Assembly: GCA_051530055.1 (NCBI GenBank)
Contig: CM121342.1
Location: forward strand, 8,680,001-8,744,000
Length of the DNA stretch: 64,000 bases
Source: Neoechinorhynchus agilis
Taxonomy: Eukaryota > Acanthocephala
Reading direction: 5' to 3'
In this document: positions 48,731 to 61,793 of the stretch, piece by piece
How the letters are laid out: the number at the start of each line of letters is the position of its first letter
Position numbering within the stretch: position 1 is the stretch's first letter
The notes under the pieces: model-generated
Databases searched by the model: none
Seen by the model: the letters and a program-made list of their open reading frames with translations, nothing else
What the model was told of the DNA's origin: nothing
Translations under genes and position numbers: made by a program

Positions 48731-49998
48731 AATGGACGACTTCAAGAAACGTTGTAGCTCCGGGATATTTGAGATTATCCTGCTCTCGATCAGTCGGACC
48801 GAGAAGCTTACAACTTTGGGCATTTTGTTGAGTTTAAATTATTTTCATGTAATAAATTATCAGTAGTCATTTATGGAGGAAGTCTAATAATGACGAGGGT
48901 ACGGATGATGAAGGTGTCAATGGCTTTAAAAAGTTGATACTTTGGTAACAGTATCATTAATCAACGTCATTTCGTTTCCCAAACACTGATTTTTCATTGA
49001 CCGCTTTCAATGATTATATGGATTTCCATCACGAATCGACCGCCTTTAATAATCGCGACCGCTGAAAAATTGATTCATCGAAAAACTTCACCAAGAATTA
49101 AGTTGAACTTTTTAAAAATCAATGCGCTGTAGTTCGTTAATCAATAAACTCTCATAAATGAGAATTGTGCGAAATTTAAAAGGTCTTTTTGGCAGACATT
49201 CATAACGATTTCATCGTTACGCCATGGAATACTCGCTGTTCCTTTAAGGAATTAAATAATCCGAATCGAACCATCTGATGATTTCGGTTCTTTTTTTCGT
49301 CAATAATACAAGTAAAAGAACGTTCGTAAGATGTTATCGATGACAACATTCACCAATCTGTTCGCCGTGAATATCGCGCTGATTATCGATATTATCCACG
49401 AAATCCCAAAAACCTAAGCGCTGATTTCGTATATTGATAAGTTACGTTGAATCTACGAGCAGATTTAAATGCTAAAATAGATCCTTAATTTTTGTTAAAG
49501 GCTTCCATTGTGTTCATGATGAACATTTGAACGAAAGGTGCCAATTTGTTTTTTGAAATGGGAATTTTTTCAACAAAGACCGAAGAAGGAAAAACCTAAG
49601 CACTTAATAATTTAAAAATTTACGTGCTTAAAACAAGTTTTAATTCTTAAAAAGGGGACTAACAAACTCTTTATCGCCATTCCAAGCCACTGGTCGAGAG
49701 GAAAAACCTCAGTACTTCATCATTTTAAGTTTGGATGAAATGAAAAAATATCACAGTGTTTGGTACGCGTGGGTATCGAAACTTTTAAATTTTTCGTAAA
49801 AACCATGATTACAGAAAGCTCAAAAGATTAACGCGATGGATATTTTCGCCTTTATGCAATCATTAACACAATCACCGAGGCCACATTCGTCCTTTGTTTT
49901 TTGTTTTGAGCAACAAAACCGATACGTATTAATTCGCAATATCGTTCCTTGCTCGATTGTCTTTCCCAAGGAGACGGATAACATTTTCAAATAAAGAC
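48731..49998. other. AT-rich intergenic
   Basis: No supported genes. Contains a few repeated phrases (AGGAAAAACCTMAG near 49587 and 49699) but no clear element. Confidence 0.3.
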
Positions 49999-51156
49999 AT
50001 GAATCCAGAAATAAGCAAAATCCTTTTACGTTTAATTCAACGATTGAGCGATAATATTCCGACAAGTGACAGTCAACGGTTTGAAAACCACATTTTAATT
50101 ATGGAGGCTACAATGGAATCCATGCGGATTCTAGCGAGCCAAAATGCGACGAGCAAACCAACGCCAGGTGAGTTCCACAAAAACCTCATATCGATTCCAT
50201 TATTTCAAATGAGTTTAGGAGTGTCATTTCCTTCAATGAATTCAACTCGAAGTAACGAGCCAGTAAATCTTGATAGAATATTTGCCGGTTTGTTGAGAAT
50301 GGCACCCTCGAACACTACGGCGTCCGCATTGTCAGTGGCCGCAAACTTAGCAAACGCCCAGCAACAGTGTTTCCGAATAACTTCCGAGCAGTCCAAGGAG
50401 CAAAAATCGGCCGAAACAAATCGAATGATTGGCGATACCAACCAAGAACTTGAAGATTTAATGCAATTCATAATTCAAAATGCCGATGCCATCGCTGAGA
50501 GTCGTCCGCCGCAAATCTTTCCGAGAATAAATGATAATAATCGAGTCGGCGTCATCAGTCTCGAGATGGTAAATGAACGCCAAGATTCAGTCGCCAATCC
50601 TCAAGCTTTTCTTCCAAAAACATCGCAGCCAACAATGCCTTGGATTTGTGCAAAATGCGGAACTTTTTTAACTCCATCGTGGCATCAATATAAAGGTTCG
50701 GTCTACTGCTTTTCATGCGCTGACTCGGTCGCATTTTCCGAATGGGAACCGGCCATTCGCGAACTATTTGAAAAATTTCTGGCTTCAGAATGGATCCCTC
50801 CTGTTCTTGATCCGGACCACGGCACAAACATTGACCAAAGAACTCAAATCTTAACACCACGAAGATCGGCAAGGTCACAGGAGAAACTCGAGATTGAAGA
50901 CACAACAAAAATAAGTGAACCAACTCGGGAAAACATTCCATCGGTTCACAATTCGCCGGTTGAAAAATCATCTGACGTTTTTATCCATCAAACTGACCAT
51001 CAAACGGAAACTAATTTGTTTCAGGCAAATGAAGGAGCCGCCAATTCTCTTCCACCAATAGAAATTGATAGCAGTACAAACAGAATAAAAGATAAAGAAG
51101 GAGAATCTCAATGTAGAGATAGTTCGTCTGAGAGCAATTTTGTAAGACGAGAGTAA
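49999..51156 (+). CDS. Zinc-ribbon protein, unknown function
   Basis: The first ATG (49999) gives 385 residues, MNPEISKILLRLIQRLS...; upstream codons to 49957 are open but lack an ATG. Residues about 1-175 look helical, with S/T/N-rich stretches. Near residues 213-240 lies WICAKCGTFL...YKGSVYCFSCADS, a CxxC...CxxC zinc ribbon with about 20 residues between pairs. The C-terminal third is acidic and polar with NxE/S/T repeats and appears disordered. There is no signal peptide and no membrane segment. Helical front, central zinc ribbon and disordered tail would suit a nuclear adaptor or ubiquitin-related factor, but I do not recognise a family. Single exon; neighbours unrelated. Confidence 0.65.
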   Translation: MNPEISKILLRLIQRLSDNIPTSDSQRFENHILIMEATMESMRILASQNATSKPTPGEFHKNLISIPLFQMSLGVSFPSMNSTRSNEPVNLDRIFAGLLRMAPSNTTASALSVAANLANAQQQCFRITSEQSKEQKSAETNRMIGDTNQELEDLMQFIIQNADAIAESRPPQIFPRINDNNRVGVISLEMVNERQDSVANPQAFLPKTSQPTMPWICAKCGTFLTPSWHQYKGSVYCFSCADSVAFSEWEPAIRELFEKFLASEWIPPVLDPDHGTNIDQRTQILTPRRSARSQEKLEIEDTTKISEPTRENIPSVHNSPVEKSSDVFIHQTDHQTETNLFQANEGAANSLPPIEIDSSTNRIKDKEGESQCRDSSSESNFVRRE

Positions 51157-53294
51157 TATTGATAAATAAGTTTTTATTTGTACGTCTGCATTAAATTATT
51201 TCCAAAATACGATATCGAACGGTTGTTAGAGTGAAATCAGAATTGTAAACTTTTAGCGATCCGGGCTTTATAGATGTGTTCTTCACAATCCCGGATATAA
51301 AATATTTTATCGAGATTTTTCGAAAGATAAAGCCTCGCCAAGCGATGCAGAGCTCCATGAGGTTTGTCGCCTAACAACTTTCAACAACAACAATAATAAC
51401 GACGACAACAATTACGAACAAATTAAATTCCTTTTTTATAGGAATTTTTGTGACCACAAATAGCAAAGACGATTTTCGGCGTATTTTTTCAAACCAATCT
51501 CAGGTTTTGTTTTTCAATTGACACTTAGGCGGGCTGTGGTAATGATAAAGAAAATCTTTATTTTTGAGCTTTCATCGTCTTGCTCGAAAATCTACAAAGG
51601 CTCATGGAGATGTAAAGTTTGCCAGCGACATCGAAGCCGGGACTTTAGCAGTTCTTGGGCTTTTTTGAGATGATTTCCTTTCCCTACGGCCCGGAATGCA
51701 GGTTCCTTGGCGATTCCATTGCTGACAAAATTCGATTTGCACTTTATCGAAACTTTGTTTACGAAATTAACTGAGAACGATATTTGGTCAATTGCAATCG
51801 CGATTTCGCTTGGATGGGCCGTTGATATGATAAAGAAAATCTTTATTTTCGAGCTTTCGCAGTCTTACGGCTGACAGGAAACGTTCGTAAACTCCTGAAT
51901 CCGGACGCAAAATCTATGCTATCTCCCGTACTTGAACCTTTAGAAAATAGCCGAAGAATCGAAGGATTCAATTTATTTTAAGATGAGCTTTCTAAAGACC
52001 ATTTTCAAGTGCTGGATTTGTCCAAAAAATATCCAAAAAAGTGAATTATTGTGTTAAACGAAGAAGCAAACTGCGACTGTAGAGGTTTTTTTTATAGATA
52101 CCCATTTTCATTAAACAGAATTGTTGAAAATTAATGATTTTTTCTTTGAAGGTTACTCATTTTTCAAAAACTCTTCGGTTGGTTTTAGAAATCATCTCTA
52201 ACGAGGTTTTAAGACGATTAATTCTTTTTAGTGTGTCTTTAAAAGAAAAATGTCGGGAAATCAAACGAACAACTAAACAAGAAGGTGGATGTTCGGAAAT
52301 GTACCAATAATCCCCAATAACAAATCAATTAGTCCGTAACAATAACGACTGTCAATTGGTTTCAACTGAGTTACACTTTATCCCGAGAACAGAAGAGTAA
52401 GATTTTTACTTCGAGATGTACAAAAACGATCGCTTACCACGATTTCGACGCTAAAAATAGGAAACAAATTCTCTTTTCTCATAGCTTCCTGATTTCATTG
52501 TTCCGCTCGCGCATTTTGTTGTCATCTTTTTTAAACATTCTTCTTTAAATTGATTCAAGAAGTCGGCTAAAGGTTTGTTGGAATTCTACGAAAACAAATC
52601 GTTTAGTTCGTGTTCCCTTAGCCACTTTACGGTCTCTCTTTATCTTATTAATTAGTTAAAATTAAAATATTTTAATTGGCGTTGATGAATTGCGATCTTA
52701 TGGGAGTTACCTTTTTTCCCTACCTGGCTTATTAATGGTCGCCATCATTATATTATTATTATTATTATTATTTCACGCCTCATACAACATACACACAATC
52801 AATCTCTTAATTCCTCTTTCTTGCTTGATCTAATATGTCTCGGGCCCAAGATGGCTGTGAGTTGTGGGACGAACAACTAATAGTGGCCATGTACTGATGG
52901 TTCAAATCAGTATCCGAAATCGGACAATTCGGATGTTGTGAACGTTTGGGCGTTCTAGCGATTGGCTAAGTCACTGATTTGGATTATTCGTCGGTGTCAT
53001 TCGAATTGCTCGTGATCTGTTGTCCGAGGAGCGTACTTTAAGTTTTGGTCGTTTATTTCCGTCGCTCATTTCGATTGCAATAGTGCAATAACTTTGCTGT
53101 TTACAATAGAATTTGAAAAACAAAAAGCGATATAGTCATTTCGATGAGCTGAATTGCGTGAATAGAATTAGTTACAAATATTTTAGATTAATTTATAGAT
53201 TTAAGTGGGCACCAGTAGAAAAATCTAGGACACCATTTAATTTTTTGTATTTGGTAAAGTAAAAGAGATTTAGATTACATTCTTAATAAGGATT
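51157..53294. other. Intergenic with a short direct-repeat pair and an ATT tract
   Basis: About 49 bp at 51531-51579 recurs at 51817-51866 (GGGC.GT..TATGATAAAGAAAATCTTTATTTT.GAGCTTTC..GTCTT). A (ATT)n microsatellite lies at 52746-52771. No genes supported. Confidence 0.6.
52746..52771. repeat. (ATT)n microsatellite
   Basis: About eight tandem ATT units. Confidence 0.9.
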
Positions 53295-56200
53295 CTATAA
53301 ATTTATTTCCATCTCTGAAGCCTCAGCACATTTGCCTCCTTTGTTCGCCATCTGATAGAAGATTGAGTTTCCGTTCGCTAACAACTCTGATGGCTTTCCA
53401 CTCTCGACCACTTCCCCGGCTTTCACAAGCATAACCACATCATTGTAGATTGCATCTTCGACCTTGTGCATTATACTGATAACAGTACTTTCCCTTAGCT
53501 CGGTATTTATAATCCCTTGAATCTGGATCTGCATTTCCTGGTCGACTTTTGAGCTGGCTTTGTCAGTCAGAACAATTGATTTCTTTTCTAGAAGTATCTT
53601 GGCCAACCACAATAACTGCCTCTCGCTTATTCCGAATTCCGATTCGCTTTCGCACACGTAATCGAGTTTTTTAGTAGAACCGGGAACGCTCAATTGCCGA
53701 ATTCGATCATCCAGTCCAACCTATAACTTTACACTTTGATTTAAACTAGCAAACAATCACCCAAATCTCAGTGTCCGTCTTTTCTTGAAAGGGGTCCAAA
53801 TTGAGTCGAATACTAGTCTTCATCAATACAGCTTCCTAAAAATAGCTCAATTTGTTTTGTCTTATGAAAAGTCTATTATACCTGCCGAAGGAATGAAATG
53901 CTGCGTCTTAATTGATGGAGATTTTTTTAGGCAGTATTGTTTTCGATTCATTGATTCAGTGTCAATACCGCCAACAATAATCTTTCCTTCTACAATTCCC
54001 AATCTAAATATGGCACCGAATATAGTGCTCTTTCCTGCTCCAGATGATCCAACGATAGCAACCTATTTGTTTGCCGTGTTTAAAAGCTCAAGAAGGTACT
54101 TTAGCGCATAATAACCTTGGATCCAGGCTTAATCCTTAGATCTTGGATATTTAAAACAACGGGAAGATCTGTAAAATACTTGAAACGGAATCAACATAGG
54201 GAGGTTTTTCGATTTCATCCGGTGATCCAGCGTTCGGTTCTTGAACAGTATCATAAAGATCGAAAACTCTAGCCGCTGACAGCAACTAGTAAACAATGTA
54301 GATAATTATTTCTTGTCAAAGCAGTGCTTTTACCAACGTGATTAATGTTTAGTTGGGCCGTTTCAATAAAAGGCCGGGAATTTTCAGCTATCATGAGTGT
54401 ATATGTCACTGCCAGTTGTCCGACCTCGATTGTTCCTTTTGCGATTTCTCAGTACTCAAATTTTTTAATTGATTGAAATTAGCTAACCATTGTCGAAGAA
54501 CAAGAAAACACTCGCTGTCACCAGGATGACTAAGAGCATAACGAATTCAATGGTTAGTTGAGCTATTCGATCGAGTAAAATTAACGTATATCGCAATTGG
54601 TTGTTGGAATCTAAAACGATTAAATCAAAAAGATTCTCATTTATCGAAGCATGCTCAAACCAATTGTATACTCGAATTCCGATAACATTTCATCTTCAGC
54701 TTTGGATGCTCGAACGGATACGAGACCTTGGTGAGTTGCCACCAAGTGGTTTAGTATGTTTGTTCGAGCTATAATATGAATTTTCGAAGAATTAACGTAG
54801 CATTTTTTAAAGGAAAGTCTTACTGTTGTATTCCATTTGATATCCTGCGGCAGTTAGATTTATTTGGTGATATATTAAGAAAAACATAACGAAAATCACC
54901 GGTATTACTAAAGCGACTACTATCGGACAGATGCAACAAATGTAGATCATGAGTGCCACGATTAGTGAACCATCCTAAAATGAAACATTGTCTTTTCACA
55001 CAAAGATTTTTGAATGTGATGTAAAAAATGTCAATGTTTCCATTTCAATTTAACAAAAAACAAATGCAAAACGATCTCAGTTTGGTGAAATCTCACTCTT
55101 ATCCCCGAAGGAAGAATAATAAAATTGCCTCCTTTATTCCATAAAATTATTGTGCCTTACAAACAAAATGTGTTTTATCGTTTGTTTCCATAATTTAAAA
55201 TAATAAAAGGCCGCAACTTGGTTTACTTAAATTTGTACTTAACCTGTACTATCCGATAAGTTGAAATGGGCACGAAATTTTGCATAACGCCGATATCGAA
55301 CGACAATCGATTGAACGTAACACCTTTTTAAAGAACATAATCTTATCTCTCAGAATACTTCAAAACAAACCTCGCAGTACTTTCTCGAATATAAACGAAT
55401 ACGATCCCATCACTCTTGCCAAGCTCCTTGAATGAGTATAGAATGTATCGTAGCCAATCAGACTGATAATGATAAGTAGAACCGAGCCAGCACAGATTAC
55501 AAATCCGAGGAGATAACCTATAAAAACCAATAAGCAATTAATCAGTTCCTAATTAGCGAACCCAGATAGAAAGTCTTATGAGCGTTGTCACTCAAATGCT
55601 TTGTGCCATTTTCGTTTTCAGCTGAGAGCCAGCGAGAAAGCCAGTATTCCGATAGAATGCGAAAAGAATGTGATCCGCACCAAAATATAATCAAAAAGGG
55701 AACAATAGCGGCTCCAATTTTGTTCGGCATAAGTAGTTTTCCCAAAAGTTTAATCCAACCCAAGGCATCCACCGTTCTTGACTTTAGGATAAATCCGCCT
55801 ATTTCGGATTCTTCATTCTGTGAACACATCGAATATCTCCGAGCCACTTTGTCCAAAGTTATTAGTTCAAAGTCTGAATCTTGCTCAGTATGCGATGAAT
55901 CGGAATCGTCGGTGGCTTTGAAAGCTGCTTGTTCGTTCATAATTCAATCGAACCCTAAGAAATCGATTTAACTGCTTTCGAGAAATCATGGGCTAACTTA
56001 CGTCCTTTAGTGTTACGACCGTGGCGGGACTACTTGCGTCCAGGACCTTGGAGGCGCAGTATAATACGGTTTTGTTTTTTAGGAATATTCGAATGCAACT
56101 ACAAATTAGTTCGATTGAGCTCTTTTTTTTATTTATTTAAGGCAAATACTAACTGCTTTAAAATATGTGTCCTCGTTTCATAATCAATTGCAGTCAAAGG

Positions 56201-57904
56201 ATCATCAAGAAGATACACGTCTGCGTCTTGGTAAATCGCCCTGGCCAATGAAACTCTCGCTTTTTGTCCACCACTTAAACCACTTCCTCCATCACCGATA
56301 ATCGTAAGATCTTTTTTGGGTAAAGCATTTAAATCCTGAACAGGAAGGCGATTCATTATAGTATTTGCAATAAAATAATAATAAACCTCAACTAAGCAAC
56401 AAGCATAAATAACAGCCTTATACCGCCCAACATTCGGACTCGCAGTGAATATAATATTTTGACGAATTGTGCCGGGAAACAGCCACGGAGTTTGTGTGCT
56501 GATGGCGACGCTTCCATGGATCTTTACACTACCGCTTACAGTTCGCAACTCGTTCAATATTCAGTAAAGCAGAGACGTTTTGCCTGATTTGGACGGTCCG
56601 ATAATGTAAGTCAAAGTTCCCTTTTCAATTTTTAAAGAAATGTTACTTAGATTGATGAAAGAAGCCTACATAGAATAAATTAAATGTTTAAAGGAATAAA
56701 GAATACAAAGCTAAATACCTCATTGCCCCACGATGAAGTTAAAGACGATAATTCTATGGCATAATGAGAATCATTATTAACGCTTTCCGGTTGATGAATT
56801 ATATGATCGCAATTAAGATCAACATCTTCGGCCAGTTTCTGAATAAAAATGTAAATCTTTTTTGATATGAATAAACAAACCGTACCTGCAATCTCTCAAT
56901 GGCGAGTTTCACTTCGGAAAAGCGAGTAAAGAATCGAATTACATCAGTTCCAAAATTAAGTCGCAAGATGGGAGATACTGCCATTAATTGAAACACCTTT
57001 ACTCCGCTTGGCAGGAAACCGTGAGCTTTTAAACCTGTAACAATATACGTCAGTATCATAAATGAGTGAAGTACAATGGGAAGCATACAAGAATTTGCTT
57101 CCACAAGATTTTTCAGTGCACATAGATACGTCTCCTTCTTATTCAATCGGCACATAACTTTATAGATAACTGTATCCAAGCAGCACATTTTGAAGGTTTG
57201 AGCGAACCGGCAGTATATCGCGAGAGTGCAAAGTCTCGCATCTACTTGTTTGTTGATGTTTTTCCTGCAAAAGAATTTTAAATTTGTCTTATACGTCCAT
57301 TGGCTAACCTAATTAGTCGCAGGCCAATCAAAAAGGCAGGTAAAAGTGCATAGGAAATTAGATAGATACACATTGTGATCGCAGCGAACGTATCGATGTA
57401 AAAGTAGCAAAACGTAAATACCATAATAACTCTCAAAATGCCTCCAAGAAATCGCACACTGTATTGTGCGAAAGTATCAAACGAGTAACTATCCGTACTT
57501 ATAAGACTGCTAAGATATCCCGATTAGATTCGATTGCATTGATGAAGAGAAAGCTTTAAGCACTAGAATGTGTAGCCAAGGAATTGCGCAATTTTATCAT
57601 TCTGAAAATTTCTTACCTTTGCATAAACCAATCTCATGAAAGCCGCTCTTGCTTCGAAGCCAAGGCATAGTGATTCATGCAGCGACCAACAACTCGTAAG
57701 TGAACTTGCGTGAAATAATGAAATTTGAGATAGCAAGAAGATCCATGCACGATTGTCTGTGATTTCTCCTTTTAGATATTGGAGGATTCGACCGAATATA
57801 GGGATCATCGCGAGAAGTGCGGCCTGTTTGAGGAGAAGTGAAACAAATAAATAGGGAAAACAAATATCCCAGTTTAAAATAGTTGGTTCATCCTTACTCA
57901 ACAC
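53295..57904 (-). pseudogene. ABCC (MRP) multidrug-resistance-type ABC transporter, degenerate
   Basis: ABCC proteins export organic anions using two TMD-NBD halves. Minus-strand order: TMD1 from about 57904 (ILNWDICFPYLFV...), TMD1 end (57188-56880), NBD1 (56660-56040) with GPSKSGKTSLL, GTIRQNI, LSGGQKARVSLARA and VYLLDDPLTAID, TMD2 (55940-54300), NBD2 (54110-53295) with GSSGAGKST. Introns seen are GT-AG (for example after ERLQ near 56882, and inside CCLVE/DLNAL). Signs of decay: Walker A1 has Lys for the second Gly; a TGA interrupts LLY*ILNEL in NBD1; the first H-loop region reads LYCASKV without His; a frame break lies near 55940; NBD2's signature reads FGISERQ for LSxGQ and its Walker B TDKASS has Lys for the catalytic Glu. 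The N-terminal start is not found. It is either a pseudogene or an ATPase-dead relative; I favour the former. Confidence 0.8.
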
Positions 57905-59690
57905 TCCAGACTTTAATTTCGATTACGACACAAAAATTAAAGTTGAATTAAAGATAAACTCTACTTTTTGCTTATATTTTGCAACGGGTATGAGACATTT
58001 GTTCTTAAATGGAACGCGGAAGCTTCCATTGTATCGGATTGACAAATAACTATAAAAAAGGACTTTTTTGACATAAACCTAGTACACAACTGCGGTTCTA
58101 TGCTACCAATAAAAGGGCTTATAAAACTATGAAAACCGAGTGATCAGAAATGATGATTTTACCAGTGGTCGAAAATGCTGAGCTTTTTTGACGATAGTTG
58201 ATTTTTCCATCTCCTGTTGAAAATAAAAATTATTTGCACATAATATTTTTTTGATACCGTTCAATTTCCCTTCCAGCTCGAGATGCTTTTCTTTGCTCGG
58301 GTAATCCAGAGATGTCCGTTTCGTGAAGAGGTCTATGAATGCGAAAAAAGGTTGGTGCAACATACCTAAGAAATGTTTCAGTTTAAAGGTTATTTAAAAA
58401 ATAGTAACAAACGAAAAATATAGTTTTGCAAAAAGATTTGTTCCAGATGCAATATTTGCTGAAGCTGATCATTGCGTTGAAGCGCCGATATCGCTGTGAG
58501 CTTTGTCGACGAATGTCGCATAGCAATATATCCATCCTGAACTCAACATTGTTTGTCGGCAGGTTTAAGCAAAAGCAAACTAATTTTGTTAAAAACATCT
58601 AACAAGTTCTTGATGCGATATGTTTACGATGAAGATGCAACACAGTTTAGAATGCGATATATATAGGTTTCCAAAAACCATCAGAGTGTGCAACAGTTTT
58701 CTGCCAAAACTTTGAATGAAGATTTCAGGCCTCATAATCCCCAGGATGGGCCAAAAATTACTGTGGTTAGTTTGATCCCTCGAACCGATTTGATAGTGAA
58801 AGAAGTTTGGGTGTAAGTGGTGCTCTTTAGTTCTCGATGTTTAGTTTAATTTTAAAATGTCTGTGCGTAAGGAAAACTATATAAAAATCTTCAAGGAAGC
58901 TCTGGGCCCTGCTGATGTAAGTTTTGTTGATGCTAAGTAAAAACACTATTTTCTCAAAATGTTTTGAGATTTAAAGATCTCCTTCCTTGGCTTTATCATA
59001 AAGGTAGCGTTCTCAGATGTTTCCATGTCAGTTTGTGGGTCAGGACAGGAATATTTCCACATTGGGTAACATTCCGTGAGTACCGCGAATCCATCTACGA
59101 CTAAAACCTGATAATTTGTCAATAATATGCTTGATGGAGACCATCCAAATCGGACTGGAAGATGCCTCCAATGCTAAAGGACTTTTTATTGGAGCAATTA
59201 AGATTTAAGATCAACTGCCATTCCTAACATTATCAAATGTTCTTTGGGGTCTATTTCTTTTATTTTGAAAATCTGACCACGTTTTATATATTGGAGTTCC
59301 TATATAAGAGATAAAGAGCACTTTATTGGTTTATGATGTGATTATTGCTCGACAAAGAGATCAATAAAATGCCAAAATTTTCAGCACGAGATATTCAAGA
59401 TTGCTTTTGCATTCTTTTAAGTTATAAAAATCGATGTAGTTCGAATTACGGAAATAACAACAGAAACATGCTCAAGAAATCTGCGACATATCTTTCCGAT
59501 GTCTGGGCAGTCTGAAATCGAAAATCTACGCAACAATAATATATAAACTAATTAAGTATCAATGTGTGGCCTTTTATCATGGCTGATAATTTTTCGGGCA
59601 AAAATTTAATATATAAACGTTCATTGAGAAAAAAAGGCGCAACGAATATTCAAAAAACTGTCTATCATAGCAATTAGTGTCGCGTTTTTT
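57905..59690. other. Intergenic with one candidate first exon
   Basis: No supported gene apart from the candidate exon at 58857. Minus ORFs at 58127-58598 have no recognisable content. Confidence 0.3.
58857..58916 (+). CDS. Candidate first coding exon, unknown
   Basis: ATG opens MSVRKENYIKIFKEALGPAD followed at once by GTAAGTTTT, a consensus 5' splice site. An AG after TTTAA about 55 nt on (near 58974) could start a second exon. The product is not recognised. Confidence 0.25.
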
Positions 59691-61793
59691 TTACTGTTTT
59701 CGATATATTGTTGTTTTACATGTTGGTTTCAATCGATCCAACATTGTTGGCAGCCTCCTTCCATACAGCATAACCGCCGGGGATTTGCCTGTTGTGCTGT
59801 GCGGCGTGTTTCTGTATGATAAGAGAAATTGTTGTACCCTCAACGATCGATCCTGCGGATGCGTTACTTTGATCGCTCTATCTTTAAGTGTTCGTACAAA
59901 TTTTTCAGCCAATCCATTTGACCGAGAGTGATAGGGTGTGATGCGGTTGTGCCGTATTCCGTTGGTTCTTAAAAACGACTGGAATTGATTTGACGTGAAT
60001 GGCGAACCATTATCAGAAACCAGCTCCTCTGGTATGTGCAATCGTGCAAAAACCTCCCTCATGCTCCTTATCACACATTCGGCCGTAGTGCGTTGCAGCA
60101 TGATTACCTCTGCCCACTTTGTCAACGCACAGATCATGACTAAATATGATACTTCATCGCATGGACCAGCGAAATCCACGTGAACTCGCGTCCACGGCTC
60201 ACTCGGGATGTTGTAAGTGAACATTGGATGTTCGGGTTCTTTGGGCCCATTTTCTTGGCAATCAACACACCGACCAACGAACGTCTCTATATCCTGATTG
60301 ATGTTCGGCCACCACACAAAATAACGGGCTAATGCCTTCATCGACGTAATACCTGGATGTCCGGCGTGTATGCACCCAAAGCATCTTGCTGGAGTGTTTT
60401 CGGGATTATGATTTTAGTATTCCACATCACGATTCCGTCTTCGGTTGCGAGCTCCGTGTATCGACTACTGTAAGCTTGTAGTGAGGCATGTGTCGTCGAC
60501 AGCCAATTTTTTCTACAAATGACTTTACTTGATGTAGGACCGTGTCTTGAGCTGTTTCCACCTTTATCCTTTCTACGGTTAATTCCAAGAAATCTGCTCT
60601 TTCATCTTGTATGAGTTTGATTGAGCTATCGTTTACCTCATCAAGCACAGATTCATCCTCGGTTTCTTCACACGAGAGCCGCGAGAGTACATCCGCCATG
60701 TTATTCTCCTGTCCTTTTATATGTTCCAAGACGTATTTGTACTGTGAAAGTATCAATCCCCAACGCACTAATCGGTGGTTTACTACTTTTCGCAGATCTC
60801 TCTTATCGCCGAATACATAATTCAGTGGCTTATTGTCAGTTTTCAGCACAAATTCACGGCCGGCCAGAAACATGTTGAATTGGGTGACTCCGAGCACCAG
60901 AGCGAGTGCTTCTCTATCGATTTGAGCATATTTTTGCTCCGCGGCTTTCAATGTTCTGGACGCATACGCTACTGGTCGATACATTCCTTTGTGTGCTTCT
61001 TGTAGTAGAACAGCGCCGACTCCTCGCTCACAGCCATCACAAATAACCTGCAATTTACTCGTTGGCGTCAGCCAAAGCATCGTTGATCTTTTTGATTTGG
61101 TTTGTCATCTCATCTGACCATGCCCATACACATTTCGAACTCGTCAGTTTATACAAACCTGCACACTTGGCTTGTATATTTGGTAGGAACTTCTACAAAA
61201 AGTTTACCGATCCGAGAAATGCTCGGAGTTCTGCATTCGTTGGTGTTTTCATGTTTTGAATCGCTTTGATCCTCTCGTTACTTGGTCGAATTGAAGTGTT
61301 ATCCAAAATATAGCCCATAAACGACACTTCTTGTTGAAGAAAAATGCATTTATTTCCTCTTCTTCGCATTCCAGCTTTCTGCAACCTTTTTAAGACTTCT
61401 TCCAATCTGTTTAAATGACTCGTATCATTCTTGCCAGTGATTATTATATCATCTAGGTAAACAGCGACGCCATCAATATCTGCAATCAGCTGTTCCATGT
61501 AGCGCTGGAACATTAACGGCGCTGCTGAAACCCCGGAATGGAAGCCGACAATATCGAAAATATCCGAGTGGTGTGGCGATTGTCAACAGAGAACGTGGAT
61601 TCGGTTCCACTATCATCTGTAAGTATGCCTCTTTTAAATCTAGTACTGAATATTTCTTTCCATCCGCTATTTTAAACATTATTTCGTCGAAAGTTGGCAT
61701 GCTATATACATCCAGTGGTAGATGCAGATTGATCGTCAAACGAAAATCACCGCATAATCGTAGACTTCCATCCCGTTTTCTTATTGTTACCAA
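59691..61793 (-). mobile_element. Ty3/gypsy retrotransposon fossil (RT, RNase H, integrase), minus strand
   Basis: Pol parts in order on the minus strand: reverse transcriptase (61793-61193; RLCGDFRLTIN, YSVLDLKEAY, VYLDDIIITG), RNase H (61080-60427; VAYASRTL, FVLKTDNKPL) and integrase (60341-59691; FVWWPNINQDIE, CVDCQ, RVHVDFAGP, LVSDNGSPFTS). This is the Ty3/gypsy order. Gag, protease and LTRs are not seen. The copy is broken in a few places; the coding is well kept, so it is fairly young. Confidence 0.93.

Noticed and set aside
58127-58598. N-terminal exon of the ABCC transporter
   Set aside because: The minus-strand ORFs there have no membrane or ABCC N-terminal motif that I can recognise.
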